Shown: positions 8,790-17,604 of the stretch, in pieces
Position numbering within the stretch: the first letter of the stretch is position 1
Layout of the letters: each line of letters begins with the position of its first letter
Assembly: GCA_036274155.1 (NCBI GenBank)
Contig: DASUGH010000183.1
Coordinates: 12,056 to 76,055 of the forward strand
Direction: 5' to 3'
DNA: 64,000 bases
From: Gp6-AA40 sp036274155
GTDB lineage: Bacteria; Acidobacteriota; Vicinamibacteria; Vicinamibacterales; UBA2999
Translations under genes and position numbers: made by a program
The notes under the pieces: generated by a model
What the model was told of the DNA's origin: nothing
The model's database searches: none
The model's input: only the letters and a program-made list of their open reading frames with translations

Positions 8790-9547
8790 AGGCCTACCTC
8801 GTGGACGACGAGCCGCTGGCGGTGAAGCGGTTGCGGCACCTGCTCGAGCAGACCGGCCGGGTGGAGATCGTCGGCGCGACGACCGATCCCCGTGTTGCCG
8901 TGGAAGATGTGCGACGCCTCTCGCCTGACGTGCTGTTCCTGGACATCGAAATGCCCGGGGCGTCCGGCTTCGAGATGCTCGATCAGATAGGGTCGCCGGC
9001 ACCGCTCGTGGTGTTCACGACCGCCTATTCCGAGTACGCACTGGAGGCGTTCAGGGTCAGCTCGATCGACTATCTGCTGAAACCGATCGAGCAGGTCGAG
9101 CTCGAGCGGGCCCTCTCCAAGCTCGAACGGATGCTCGGCGGCGCCGGCCCGCCGGGGGACCTGAGGCGGGTGCTTCACGAGGTGCGCGAGCTGCTCGCAC
9201 GTCGCGAGCCGGAGTACCTGCTTCGGATAGCGGCCCGCGTCGGCGATCGCACGGAGCTCGTCGACGTGGCAGACATCACGCACTTCCGTGCGAAAGACAA
9301 GCTGACGTTCGCCGTCACCACCGCGCGTGAGCATGCGATCGACCTGAGCATCGCGGAGCTCGAGCAGCGGCTGCCGCCGAGCCGGTGGATCAGGATCCAT
9401 CGATCGACTCTGCTCAACATCGACGCGGTGAAGGCGCTGCACACCTGGTTCGGGGGGAAGCTGCTGGTGAAGCTGAGAGACGGCCGGACGGAGCTCCACG
9501 TGGCGCGCGAGCGGGCCGCGGACGTCAGGGCGAAGCTCGGTTTGTGA
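8786..9547 (+). CDS. LytTR-family response regulator
   Basis: 253 residues. The N-terminal receiver domain (1-120) carries the acidic pair D7-D8, the phospho-acceptor Asp53 in LFLDIEMPG, and the conserved Lys in YLLKPIE. The C-terminal LytTR DNA-binding domain spans about 148-253, with the typical FRAKDKLT and WIRIHRSTLLNID segments. It overlaps the kinase gene by four bases (ATGA), so the pair is translationally coupled. LytTR regulators bind pairs of imperfect direct repeats in promoters of exported or envelope functions; the target genes cannot be deduced from this window. Last gene of the operon starting at 7051. Confidence 0.94.
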   Translation: MKAYLVDDEPLAVKRLRHLLEQTGRVEIVGATTDPRVAVEDVRRLSPDVLFLDIEMPGASGFEMLDQIGSPAPLVVFTTAYSEYALEAFRVSSIDYLLKPIEQVELERALSKLERMLGGAGPPGDLRRVLHEVRELLARREPEYLLRIAARVGDRTELVDVADITHFRAKDKLTFAVTTAREHAIDLSIAELEQRLPPSRWIRIHRSTLLNIDAVKALHTWFGGKLLVKLRDGRTELHVARERAADVRAKLGL

Positions 9548-9602
9548 CCGTGAGCGCCGGCCCTTGGACGTAGAGACCACATTATGGTAATTTCGTGACT
9601 AC

Positions 9603-9881
9603 ATGGAGCCCACGCACAACATCGGCATCCGCGAACTCAAAGCGCACCTGAGCGAATGTCTCCGGCGCGTGCAGGCGGGAGAGCTGCTGACGGTCACGGA
9701 TCGCGGGCGTGCCGTCGCGCTGCTGGCCCCGGTGCAGCGGCGCGCGAGCCACGATTGGGCTCACGCCATGGTGGCGCGCGGACAGGCGCGCTGGAGCGGC
9801 GGAAAGCCCGTTGGATTGGCCGCCCGTGTTCGTGCTCGGGGAAAGCCGGCCTCCGCCATGGTGATCGAGGATCGCCGGTGA
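9603..9881 (+). CDS. Phd/YefM-type antitoxin
   Basis: 92 residues opening with the Phd/YefM signature (IGIRELKAHLSECLRRVQAGE followed by TVTDRGRAVALL). It should bind its own promoter through the N-terminal half and the toxin through the C-terminal half. It overlaps the PIN toxin gene by four bases (GTGA). No Shine-Dalgarno is visible in front of the ATG, and a weak promoter match (TTGGAC, then GGTAAT ending 12 nt before the ATG) would give an almost leaderless transcript. A short inverted repeat ACCA-N5-TGGT at 9576-9588 could be an operator. Confidence 0.88.
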   Translation: MEPTHNIGIRELKAHLSECLRRVQAGELLTVTDRGRAVALLAPVQRRASHDWAHAMVARGQARWSGGKPVGLAARVRARGKPASAMVIEDRR

Positions 9882-10291
9882 CGGTGTATCTCGACACGAG
9901 CGATCTGGTGAAACTGTATGTCGACGAGTCTGGTTCCGTAGAGGTACAAGCACTTGTCGATCGGGCCGACGTCGTCGCCACGTCGGTCATTGCGTACGCA
10001 GAGACGCGCGCCACGTTTGCCCGGCGCCGGCGCGAGCGGCTGATGACCACTTCGGAGGCAAGGGCAGCTGTCCGCCAGCTCGACGCGGACTGGCCGCGAT
10101 TCATGGTCATTGTCTGCGACGGCGATCTGGCGCGCTCGGCGGGGCGCCTTGCCGATGCGCACGGCATCCGCGGCGCCGACGCCGTGCACCTCGCGTCGTT
10201 CGAGGAACTGGTCGCTCGCTGCGACGACGAGGAGCTGCGTTTCTCCAGCGCCGACGACAAGCTCACGCGGGCGGCACGCGCTCTCGGCTGA
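9878..10291 (+). CDS. VapC-like PIN-domain ribonuclease toxin
   Basis: 137 residues from a GTG inside the antitoxin stop. The PIN acidic residues are present: D6 in VYLDTSDLVKL, E42 in IAYAETRA, D101 in RGADAVHLAS, and D126/D127 in SSADDKL. PIN toxins cleave RNA in a Mg2+-dependent manner and are neutralised by the co-translated antitoxin. The antitoxin being of Phd type rather than VapB type is a common mix. The conserved acids suggest an active enzyme. Longer upstream starts in the same frame would lie inside the antitoxin gene and are unlikely. Confidence 0.92.
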   Translation: MTVYLDTSDLVKLYVDESGSVEVQALVDRADVVATSVIAYAETRATFARRRRERLMTTSEARAAVRQLDADWPRFMVIVCDGDLARSAGRLADAHGIRGADAVHLASFEELVARCDDEELRFSSADDKLTRAARALG

Positions 10292-10468
10292 GCCTTCTGC
10301 TGCCGAATCCTTCAGCGTTCTCCCGGACAACCGAACGACTGCCGCGTCGATGTTGAATCGGACGCGCATCTATGCGAGGCTTCCTCCTCCTCTCGGCGGT
10401 CGGCGATCCTCAGGCAGGAACGCAGCTGTGGGATGTGCGTTCAGCCCTTGCGGTGTGCGGGGTCTGTG

Positions 10469-13417
10469 ATGGGCATTTCGAAACGACCGTGGACATGGGT
10501 CGCCCTGACCCTGTCCTTCCTGTTCACCCTTGGCAGTGCGATCGTCGACGCGCAGATCGCGACGGCGACGATCACCGGCAGCGTCCGCGACGAGACCGGC
10601 GGTGCGCTTCCCGGTGTCACGGTGACCGTCAGGAGAGCCGCCACGGGTGCGACACGTACCGCCATCACCGATGCGCAGGGGCGATACCAGATTGCCGCTC
10701 TCGAGCCGGGTGAGTACGACATCCGCGCCGAGCTCAAGAGCTACAAGGCGGTGCTGCGGACCGGTGTCGTCCTGACCGTCGGCGGCACCACCGAGACCGA
10801 TCTGGCACTGGCGCTCGGCGCCGTCACCGAGGAAGTGACGGTACGAGCCGAGACGCCGCTCATCGAGCCGTCGCGGCTGGATCTCAGCCGCGTGGTGACG
10901 GCGACCGAGATCGAGTCGCTGCCGATCAGCGGCCGCAACTTCGTGGATTTCGTCAAGCTGTCGAGCGGCGTCGCCGTCGGGCGCGAGAACGTGGGCGGCG
11001 GCGCGTTCAAGGAACCGGATGTCGGCGTCGGGTCCGCGGCTGCTCCGCGACTGTCGTTTGCCGGCCAGTCCGAGCTTTACACGATGGTGCAGGTGGATGG
11101 CGCCGACAACGTGCAGACGTTCACAGGTCTGCCCAGGGCGACGCCCTCACAGGAGGCGGCCCAGGAGTTCCGCGTGCTGAACTCCACCTATCTCGCGGAA
11201 TACGGCCGCTCGCTCGGCGGCTTCGTCAACATCGTCACGAAGTCGGGCGGCAACCGGACGAGTGGCTCCGCCTACTACTTCGGCATGAACGACGCGCTCA
11301 ACGCGCGGTCGGTGCTGAACACGCCCGACGCCGACAGGCTGAGTCAGAACCAGTTCGGCATGACGTTCGGCGCGCCGATTCTGGCGAACCGGCTGTTCTT
11401 CTTCGGCAACTACGAAGGGCAGGTGCGCGAGCAGTCGAACCGCTTCTCGCGCGTCGTCCTCGACAATCTTGCGACGCTCAATACGGTGCGCCAGCAGTTC
11501 GGCCTGCAGCCTGAGACGACCGACCAGGTTCAGGAGAACCACTACAACTCGTTCATGGCGAAGCTCGACTTCCGGCGCTCGAACCACACGCTCTCCACCC
11601 GCATCAACTACCTGCGCTCGGACACCGACAACTTCCTGGGCGGCGGCGGCCGTGCGTCGCCGACGTCCAGCACCTCACGTGACAACATCACGAACGACTT
11701 TGCGGGCGTCGTGACCGGCGTGTCGGTACTCTCGCCAACGCTGGTGAACGAGGCTCGCTTTCAGGGCGCCTATCGCAGCTTCGATTTCCCGTCGGTGCTG
11801 AAGGAACCGGCGCTCGAGATTTCGAACCTCATCATCATGGGGAAGAGCACGTCGGACGTCGATTTCTACAGTGAACGCCGCTTCCAGTTTTCGGACAGCC
11901 TGACCCGGACTGGTGGTTCGCATCAGCTGAAGGCCGGCGCCGACGTGAACTTCCTGCGCGACCATTCCGAGCTGCACGCGTTCTTCCCGGCGCGCATCAT
12001 CTTCCCGTCGCTCGCGGCGTTTCAAACGTTCACGCCGGTCGTGTTCTGGTGGCCGTACCTCAAGTCCGCGTCCGTGTATCCCGGAATCGACACGTCGTGG
12101 ACCTCTGACTCGCCCTCACCGGAATGGACCGAGGCGACGAAATGGTCGATGAACTACAGCTCGTACGGCTTCTACGTGCAGGATCAATGGAAGGCGGCGT
12201 CGCAGCTGTCGCTGACGTACGGGCTCCGCTACGACGTCGAGTTCCACCCGGGCGACTACATCCTCGAGCGCGACACCAACAACTTCCAGCCTCGTGTCGG
12301 CGCGGCGTGGGCGTACAGCAACTCCGGTGTAGTCCGCGCCGGGTACGGCCTGTTCAACGACCGTCTCGCGAGCAGCATCGGGCAGCTCTTTCACGCATCG
12401 TATAACTCGAGCGCCGGCTCGCTGCCGAATGCACGGCTGCTGTTTCCGACAATCGCTCCGCTCGATCCGCCGTTTCAGCAGCGCACGGTCGCCGGTCCGC
12501 CGGCCCGGGATGCGGCCATCACCTTCCTGACGACCGGCCAGGTGCCGACGACCAGCAGCATCGGGCTGGCCGATACGCTCGACGGCGCCATCCGGACGCC
12601 GTACAGCCATCAAGCAAGCCTGCAGGTGTCGCAGGAGGTCGCCCGCGGGATCGCCGTGTCGGCGGGTTACCTGTTTCTCGGCGCCCGCGATGTGCTCGGT
12701 CACACCGGAAACCTGAACGCGATTCAGACAGGCGTTCTGCCTTCGGGCAAGCCGTCGTTCGTGGGCGGACGGCAGTTTCCCGAAGTGGGCGACATGTTCG
12801 TGCAGACCAATACCGGCCGCTCGAACTATCACGGCATGACGCTGGAGGTGGAGCGCCGCTTCGACGGCCGCATCGGTCTGCACGGCAGCTACACGCTGTC
12901 GAAAGTGCGCACGAACGTCGATTCGCTCGCCAACCTCGCCGACATCCCCGAGGGCCTCGACATCGACAGCGAGATGGCCCTGTCGCGGCAGGACGTTCGC
13001 CATCGGTTCACGGTGAGCGCGCTCGGCCAGGTGCCCGGCGCTGTCCGCGTGAGCGGACTGCTGTCGCTCGAGAGCGGCCGGCCGTTCAACATCTTCGCCG
13101 GCCGTGACGCCAACGGCGACGGCAATCCGAACTCCGATCGCCCCAGCCTCATCGAGCGCAACATCTACCAGGGCCCCAGCTATGCCAGTCTCGACCTGCG
13201 GGTGAGCCGCGAGTTCGCTCTCACCAACGGCGCGCGCGTCGAGCTGCTGGTCGACTTGTTCAATGTCTTCAACAGAGACAACGTGAAGGACATCAATACA
13301 GTGTGGGGAAGCCTCGACTACCCGGGGACTCTGCCGGCGCCGGAGCTCGGGTTCGGCACGCCGCGCGACGTGTTCAACCCGTACCAGACGCAGTTCGCGG
13401 CGCGCTTCAAGTTCTAG
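10469..13417 (+). CDS. Oar-like TonB-dependent receptor with carboxypeptidase-regulatory domain
   Basis: 982 residues from the ATG at 10469, with a signal peptide ending at VDA-Q. Residues about 30-125 form a CnaB-like carboxypeptidase-regulatory domain (TGSVRDETGGALPGVTV ... YQIAALEPGEYDI). It is followed by a plug domain (LPISGRNFVDFVKLSSGV; QSELYTMVQVDGADNVQTF) and a large beta-barrel rich in aromatic strands ending in Phe-Lys-Phe, as expected for an outer-membrane protein. This is the acidobacterial/Oar type of receptor, which imports large or scarce substrates with TonB energy. It has no operon partner. The nearby GH28 and esterase genes make oligosaccharide uptake one possibility, but this is inference. 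A further in-frame start exists at 10433. Confidence 0.93.
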   Translation: MGISKRPWTWVALTLSFLFTLGSAIVDAQIATATITGSVRDETGGALPGVTVTVRRAATGATRTAITDAQGRYQIAALEPGEYDIRAELKSYKAVLRTGVVLTVGGTTETDLALALGAVTEEVTVRAETPLIEPSRLDLSRVVTATEIESLPISGRNFVDFVKLSSGVAVGRENVGGGAFKEPDVGVGSAAAPRLSFAGQSELYTMVQVDGADNVQTFTGLPRATPSQEAAQEFRVLNSTYLAEYGRSLGGFVNIVTKSGGNRTSGSAYYFGMNDALNARSVLNTPDADRLSQNQFGMTFGAPILANRLFFFGNYEGQVREQSNRFSRVVLDNLATLNTVRQQFGLQPETTDQVQENHYNSFMAKLDFRRSNHTLSTRINYLRSDTDNFLGGGGRASPTSSTSRDNITNDFAGVVTGVSVLSPTLVNEARFQGAYRSFDFPSVLKEPALEISNLIIMGKSTSDVDFYSERRFQFSDSLTRTGGSHQLKAGADVNFLRDHSELHAFFPARIIFPSLAAFQTFTPVVFWWPYLKSASVYPGIDTSWTSDSPSPEWTEATKWSMNYSSYGFYVQDQWKAASQLSLTYGLRYDVEFHPGDYILERDTNNFQPRVGAAWAYSNSGVVRAGYGLFNDRLASSIGQLFHASYNSSAGSLPNARLLFPTIAPLDPPFQQRTVAGPPARDAAITFLTTGQVPTTSSIGLADTLDGAIRTPYSHQASLQVSQEVARGIAVSAGYLFLGARDVLGHTGNLNAIQTGVLPSGKPSFVGGRQFPEVGDMFVQTNTGRSNYHGMTLEVERRFDGRIGLHGSYTLSKVRTNVDSLANLADIPEGLDIDSEMALSRQDVRHRFTVSALGQVPGAVRVSGLLSLESGRPFNIFAGRDANGDGNPNSDRPSLIERNIYQGPSYASLDLRVSREFALTNGARVELLVDLFNVFNRDNVKDINTVWGSLDYPGTLPAPELGFGTPRDVFNPYQTQFAARFKF

Positions 13418-13420
13418 GCG

Positions 13421-13500
13421 GAGGCACAGAGGAGGTCGGCCCCCAGAGGCACAGAGGATTGGCCACAGAGGCACAGAGGCACAGAGGTACAGAGGTACAG
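13421..13500. repeat. Interrupted CACAGAGG tandem repeats
   Basis: Between the receptor stop and the DUF763 start, the motif GGCACAGAG and close variants recur about eight times: at 13421, around 13445, and as a continuous run 13463-13500 where units become GGTACAGAG. It is non-coding and lies entirely in the 104-bp intergenic gap. Confidence 0.85.
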
Positions 13501-13521
13501 AACATCGTGTGAGAATGAGAT

Positions 13522-14778
13522 GTGAAGCGCTCTGGTGTCGCTGACCTCCCGCTGCACGGCGGCCGCGTGCCCCAGTGGCTCGCGACGCGGATGGTCACGC
13601 TTGGCACTGCGATCACCGAGAGCGTGCTCTACCACTATGGTCAGGGCGCCTTTCTCTCCCGACTGAGCGATCCGTTCTGGTTCCAGGCTCTTGGGTCGGT
13701 CATGGGCATGGACTGGCACTCCTCGGGCATCACGACGTCGGTGATGGGGGCGCTCAAACGGGGCCTCAATCCAAAGGCGCACGAGCTTGGCATTTATGTG
13801 TGCGGCGGCCGCGGCAGGCATTCGCGGCAGACGCCATTCGAGTTGCGTGACGCCGCCAACCGCATCGGTCTCGACGGCGAAGCGCTCGTTCGCACGAGCC
13901 GGCTGACCGCGCGCATCGACAACAACGCCATCGCCGACGGTTTTCAGATCTACCTGCACTCGTTCGTCCTGACTTCCGGCGGGGAGTGGGCGGTCGTGCA
14001 GCAGGGCATGAACGAAGCGAATCGGACCGCCCGCCGCTACCACTGGCATTCGGCGGCGGTTCGCGATTTCACCGCCGATCCGCACACCGCCATCGTCGGT
14101 CATCACGCCGGGACGATTACCAACCTCGTGGACAGCCGGGCGCTGCCGGCACAGCAGGCGTTGCTGGCTATCGCGCACACCGACCCTGCCAGGACGCTGG
14201 CCGACGCTCGTCGTCTGGTGATGCCGCCACGGCACGACGTTCGTGCGGCCGACGTCGACGAAAAGCGTCTCGGTGCCGTCCTGGCCCTTGCGCACGAGCG
14301 CGAGCTTCGCGACTTCGCGTCATTCCTCCTGCTCGAGCAGCTCGGGCCGCGCACGCTCCAGTCGCTGGCGCTCATCGCCGAAGTGGTGCACGGCACGCCC
14401 GCCCGGTTCGAGGATCCGGCGCGCTTCTCGTTCGCTCACGGAGGAAAAGACGGCCACCCTTTCCCGGTGCCGCTGTCGGTCTACGACGAGTCGATCGCCG
14501 TGCTCAGACGCGCGCTGGAGGCGGCGAAGCTCGGGCGCGCGGACAAGCTGCATGGCATGGCGCGTCTCGACGCCTTCACGCGAATGATCGAAGGAAGTCG
14601 CAGTCCCGAAGCCGATGTGGCTGCCGCCATCGCGCACGAGCGGGTGACGTCTGCACAGCACGGTGGTCGCTCCGTGTTCGACGATCGCGCTTCCGGGGCA
14701 CGGGTGCAACGGCCGCGCCGCGGTCAGCTCGACTTGTCGTTCGACGTCGATGATCCTGGAGTGGTCGATTCGCGGTGA
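13522..14778 (+). CDS. DUF763-family protein
   Basis: 418 residues. The opening MKRSGVADLPLHGGRVPQWL and the segments MDWHSSGITTSVMGALKRG and ELGIYVCGGRGRHSRQTP are the conserved core of the DUF763 family, found in archaea and bacteria and without an established function. No signal peptide or membrane segments, so cytoplasmic. GTG start, 104 bp downstream of the TonB receptor with a repeat tract between them. Its end is convergent with the esterase gene (25-bp gap). The C-terminal 40 residues are charged and look disordered. Confidence 0.85.
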   Translation: MKRSGVADLPLHGGRVPQWLATRMVTLGTAITESVLYHYGQGAFLSRLSDPFWFQALGSVMGMDWHSSGITTSVMGALKRGLNPKAHELGIYVCGGRGRHSRQTPFELRDAANRIGLDGEALVRTSRLTARIDNNAIADGFQIYLHSFVLTSGGEWAVVQQGMNEANRTARRYHWHSAAVRDFTADPHTAIVGHHAGTITNLVDSRALPAQQALLAIAHTDPARTLADARRLVMPPRHDVRAADVDEKRLGAVLALAHERELRDFASFLLLEQLGPRTLQSLALIAEVVHGTPARFEDPARFSFAHGGKDGHPFPVPLSVYDESIAVLRRALEAAKLGRADKLHGMARLDAFTRMIEGSRSPEADVAAAIAHERVTSAQHGGRSVFDDRASGARVQRPRRGQLDLSFDVDDPGVVDSR

Positions 14779-14803
14779 GGCGCAACCCGGCGAACGGCGC
14801 TCT

Positions 14804-15739
14804 TCACTTCTCCCTGACGATTCCGCGCCCTCGCAGCCAGTTGGCAAGGAGCGTCGACCACTCCGACAGCGCCGCGTCGTCGTTGGCGAGGCCGACGCCG
14901 TGCGCCCCCTTCTCGAAGATGTGCATCTCTGCTGGTATCGAGGCACGCCTGAGCGCCAGGTAGTACTGAACGCTGTTCTCCGGAGGCACCGTCGTGTCGG
15001 CGTTGGTGTGAAAGAGGAATGTGGGTGGTGTCTCTTTCGTCACGGCCCGTTCGCCCGACAGCTGTCCGGCGAGTGCGGCGTCAGGGTTGGCGCCCAGAAG
15101 GGCAGTCTTCGAGCCCTGATGCGTCCACGGCTCGGTCATCGAGATCACCGGATATCCGAGCACGGCGAAATCCGGGCGGCTGCTCACGCGATCGATCGGA
15201 TCAGCGGCGCCCGCTTTCCCGCCGTCCGACATCGTGCTCGCGGTCATCGCCAGGTGGCCGCCAGCCGAGAAGCCCATGATGCCGATGCGACCGGGATCGA
15301 GGCTCCATGACGCGCCGCGGGCGCGCACCAGCCGGATGGCTCTCTGCACGTCGCCGAGCTCCACCGGATGGTGGTAGCGCGGACCGAGGCGCGAACGGAG
15401 GACGAACGCCGCCAGCCCGAGAGAGTTGAGGAAGCTGGCGACCTGCCGCCCTTCGTGATTGGCTGCGAGTCGCACGTATCCGCCGCCGGGACAGACGATC
15501 ACGGCCGGCGTATTCGCTGCCATCGTCCGCGGCAGAAACACGGTGAGGGCGGGGATGTCGCTCTCGTCGGTGCCGAGCGCACCTGGAGCAGCGCCGGCCC
15601 ACAGCGGAATCACCTGCCCGTCCTGAATGGGGATCGGTGTCTGCTGCGCCCCGCCCGGTTCCGTGAGAGGGCCGGCGAGGATCAGCCCGGCGACCATCCC
15701 CACGAGCATCAGTTCCCGTTGCGTCATCTCCATATCCAC
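14804..15739 (-). CDS. Secreted alpha/beta-hydrolase esterase (BD-FAE / acetylesterase type)
   Basis: 311 residues with an N-terminal hydrophobic signal segment (residues 10-30). The fold is marked by the oxyanion segment VIVCPGGGYVRLA, the nucleophile elbow GFSAGGHLA, an acid in HTNADTTVPPENS and the terminal His in FEKGAHGVGL, so the triad is complete. Enzymes of this type remove acetyl or feruloyl groups from plant polysaccharides. The gene follows the GH28 enzyme on the same strand with a 12-bp gap, so the two are very likely co-transcribed and act on the same substrate, probably acetylated pectin. Confidence 0.9.
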   Translation of the reverse strand: MDMEMTQRELMLVGMVAGLILAGPLTEPGGAQQTPIPIQDGQVIPLWAGAAPGALGTDESDIPALTVFLPRTMAANTPAVIVCPGGGYVRLAANHEGRQVASFLNSLGLAAFVLRSRLGPRYHHPVELGDVQRAIRLVRARGASWSLDPGRIGIMGFSAGGHLAMTASTMSDGGKAGAADPIDRVSSRPDFAVLGYPVISMTEPWTHQGSKTALLGANPDAALAGQLSGERAVTKETPPTFLFHTNADTTVPPENSVQYYLALRRASIPAEMHIFEKGAHGVGLANDDAALSEWSTLLANWLRGRGIVREK

Positions 15740-15751
15740 ATATCCGGCGGC

Positions 15752-17161
15752 TTATCGGCTGATTGTCTGGTTCGTCGTCCTGCCGTTGACGGTCACGTTG
15801 GTGAGGGTCAGATCTCTGACGTGTTCGAGCACGTCGCCCTTCGCGACGTTCTCGAACGTGCAGTCCGTCAAATGGACGTTCGAGATTGGCGACCGCTCGT
15901 AGCCGCGCAGGAAGAGTCCCATGGCGCTCGTGCGGCTGGTGACGTTGCGGACGTCTATGTCGCGAACGATTGGCGTATAGGAACCCTTGTCCCCCTCCTC
16001 GTAGTTGAAGTCGACGTGGACAATGGCCTCCTTGACCTCGCCGATGGTCACCTCACGCATGTACACCTTCTCGACGATGCCGCCGCGGATGGCGTTGGTC
16101 TTGATGCGCAGCGCCCGATCCAGATCGGGGCTGTCCATCCGGCAGCGCTCGGCAAACACGTTGCGCGCCCCACCCGAGATCTCGCTGCCGATCGTCACGC
16201 CTCCATGGCCGTCCTTCATCGTGCAGTCGCGCACGATGACGTTCTCGACCGGCACGCCGATCCGGCGGCCGTCGTCGTTCCTGCCGGATTTCAGGGCGAT
16301 GCAATCGTCGCCGGTGTCGAAGGAACAGCGCTCGATCAGCACGTCGCGGCACGACTCGGGGTTGCAGCCGTCGTTGTTGGGGCCGTGCGAGCGGATGGTC
16401 ACTCCGCGCACGACAACGTTGGTGCACAGCACCGGGTGGATTTCCCACATCGGTGAGTTCACGATCGTGATGCCTTCGATCAGCACGTTCCGGCTTCGGT
16501 ACGGCTGGATGAACTGCGGCCGCAGCGGTGATCCCTCCGCGAAGATGCGGTCGGCGACTGGCGTCGCGCGCGCCACCATGTCCATGAGGCGGCGGCGAGA
16601 GTCGCCGAGGCTCGAAAGCCCGGCCTGACGCGCTGTGAGCAGGTCCCACCAGTGCGCGCGATCGGCCTGGCCGTCGAGTGTTCCCGATCCCGTGATGGCG
16701 ACGTCTTCGGCGTCCAGACAGGAGATGAGCGGCGAGTAGCCCATCAGCTCCATGCCCTCGTAGCGGGTGAAGACCGGCGGCAGGTAGCGCGAGGGATCGG
16801 TCGCGAACTTCAGCGTCGCACCTTCGGAAAGATGCAGGGCGACGCGGCTTCGCAGACGGATCGGACCCGTCAGGAACGTGCCATCCGGCACCACGACACG
16901 GCCACCGCCGGCAGCACTGCACGCCTCGATCGCGGCGAGAATCGCCGCGCTGCCGTCGGCGGCGCCGCCGCGCGCGGCGCCGTAGCGTGTGATGTCGAAG
17001 TCGCGGGCAGGGAAACGAGGCGGCGCAATGCGCGCCAGGATCTCAGGCACAGCGGACCACGGATCCGGCGATACGACCTGCGCACGCGCCCGCAGCGCCG
17101 CTGCCGGTGCGAGCGCAACGAGAGCTGCCGCCTTCAGGATCTCGCGCCGTGACGGTTGCAT
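15752..17161 (-). CDS. Glycoside hydrolase family 28 (polygalacturonase-like), Tat-exported
   Basis: 469 residues from the ATG at 17159-17161, which has AGGAGG 8 nt upstream and is followed by a twin-arginine signal (SRREILK, hydrophobic stretch, cleavage near ARA-Q). The GH28 active-site blocks are all present: NND with Asp264, GDD with Asp285-Asp286, and GHG with His319. The right-handed beta-helix pattern is visible throughout. Family members hydrolyse polygalacturonate or related uronide polymers. The downstream esterase is 12 bp away. A longer frame extends to 17446, but its first 95 residues run through an inverted-repeat region and lack protein-like character, so I reject that start. 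Confidence 0.93.
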   Translation of the reverse strand: MQPSRREILKAAALVALAPAAALRARAQVVSPDPWSAVPEILARIAPPRFPARDFDITRYGAARGGAADGSAAILAAIEACSAAGGGRVVVPDGTFLTGPIRLRSRVALHLSEGATLKFATDPSRYLPPVFTRYEGMELMGYSPLISCLDAEDVAITGSGTLDGQADRAHWWDLLTARQAGLSSLGDSRRRLMDMVARATPVADRIFAEGSPLRPQFIQPYRSRNVLIEGITIVNSPMWEIHPVLCTNVVVRGVTIRSHGPNNDGCNPESCRDVLIERCSFDTGDDCIALKSGRNDDGRRIGVPVENVIVRDCTMKDGHGGVTIGSEISGGARNVFAERCRMDSPDLDRALRIKTNAIRGGIVEKVYMREVTIGEVKEAIVHVDFNYEEGDKGSYTPIVRDIDVRNVTSRTSAMGLFLRGYERSPISNVHLTDCTFENVAKGDVLEHVRDLTLTNVTVNGRTTNQTISR

Positions 17162-17169
17162 CGACTGCA

Positions 17170-17175
17170 CCTCCT
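17170..17175 (-). promoter_or_regulatory. Ribosome binding site deciding the GH28 start
   Basis: Read on the minus strand, AGGAGG stands 8 nt before the ATG at 17161. No comparable site precedes the longer alternative starts, and the Tat signal begins exactly here. Confidence 0.75.
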
Positions 17176-17255
17176 GCAACGATCGGGCGGTGACATTGGA
17201 GCGCCAATCATCGCATGACCCGGGGAACGGAGTTGACGGAGGAACGGCACGAGCA

Positions 17256-17539
17256 AACACGGAGTAACGGAGAAACGGAGGACGAACGGAGCCAGGCCAG
17301 ACGGTTGCGCTCAGCAGGTGGGCCGCCGGCCTTACGGCCGGCGACAGGGAACGAGGATCACGCAGATCACAAACACGCTCTTGATCCCCCAGCGTGCTTG
17401 TGATCTGTGTGATCCTCGTTCCCTGTCGCGCGCAGCGCGGGCCCACCCCGGTGACTCGACTGGGAGAGCTTGCTTTTCGCCCCCTGCCTTTGGGGCCGTC
17501 TACCTCCGTTCGTCCTCCGTTTCTTCGTTGCTCCGTGTT
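17256..17539. repeat. Large nested inverted repeat with 37-bp hairpin core
   Basis: Inner arms 17343-17379 and 17391-17427 are reverse complements at 35 of 37 positions around an 11-nt loop. Outer arms 17256-17290 and 17505-17539 match at 33 of 35 positions and are made of ACGGAG-type repeats. The stretches between inner and outer arms (about 50 and 77 nt) do not match well. The picture is of two copies of one repeat module in opposite orientation, forming a very large hairpin. Confidence 0.85.
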
Positions 17540-17604
17540 GAACCGTTTCTCCGAAAACCTCCGCCTCGCTCAGGGGCCAGCATTGATTGCTTCAGCGTGG
17601 GATA

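Larger units (their letters stand above)
17162..17604. other. Divergent intergenic region between GH28 and dehydratase, dominated by inverted repeats
   Basis: A 443-bp stretch without a convincing gene. It holds the GH28 ribosome-binding site, the two nested inverted-repeat pairs described separately, and presumably the promoters of both divergent genes. Short open frames through it change character at the repeat borders and are not credible. Confidence 0.7.

Noticed and set aside
12116..13474. 452-codon minus-strand frame over the TonB receptor
   Set aside because: Antisense shadow; the sense frame has unmistakable receptor motifs.
13421..13500. CRISPR array
   Set aside because: The repeats are 8-9 bp, directly adjoining, with no spacers of constant length and no cas genes nearby.
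17162..17446. N-terminal extension of the GH28 protein by 95 residues
   Set aside because: It runs into the inverted-repeat arms, lacks a ribosome-binding site, and would bury the Tat signal internally.
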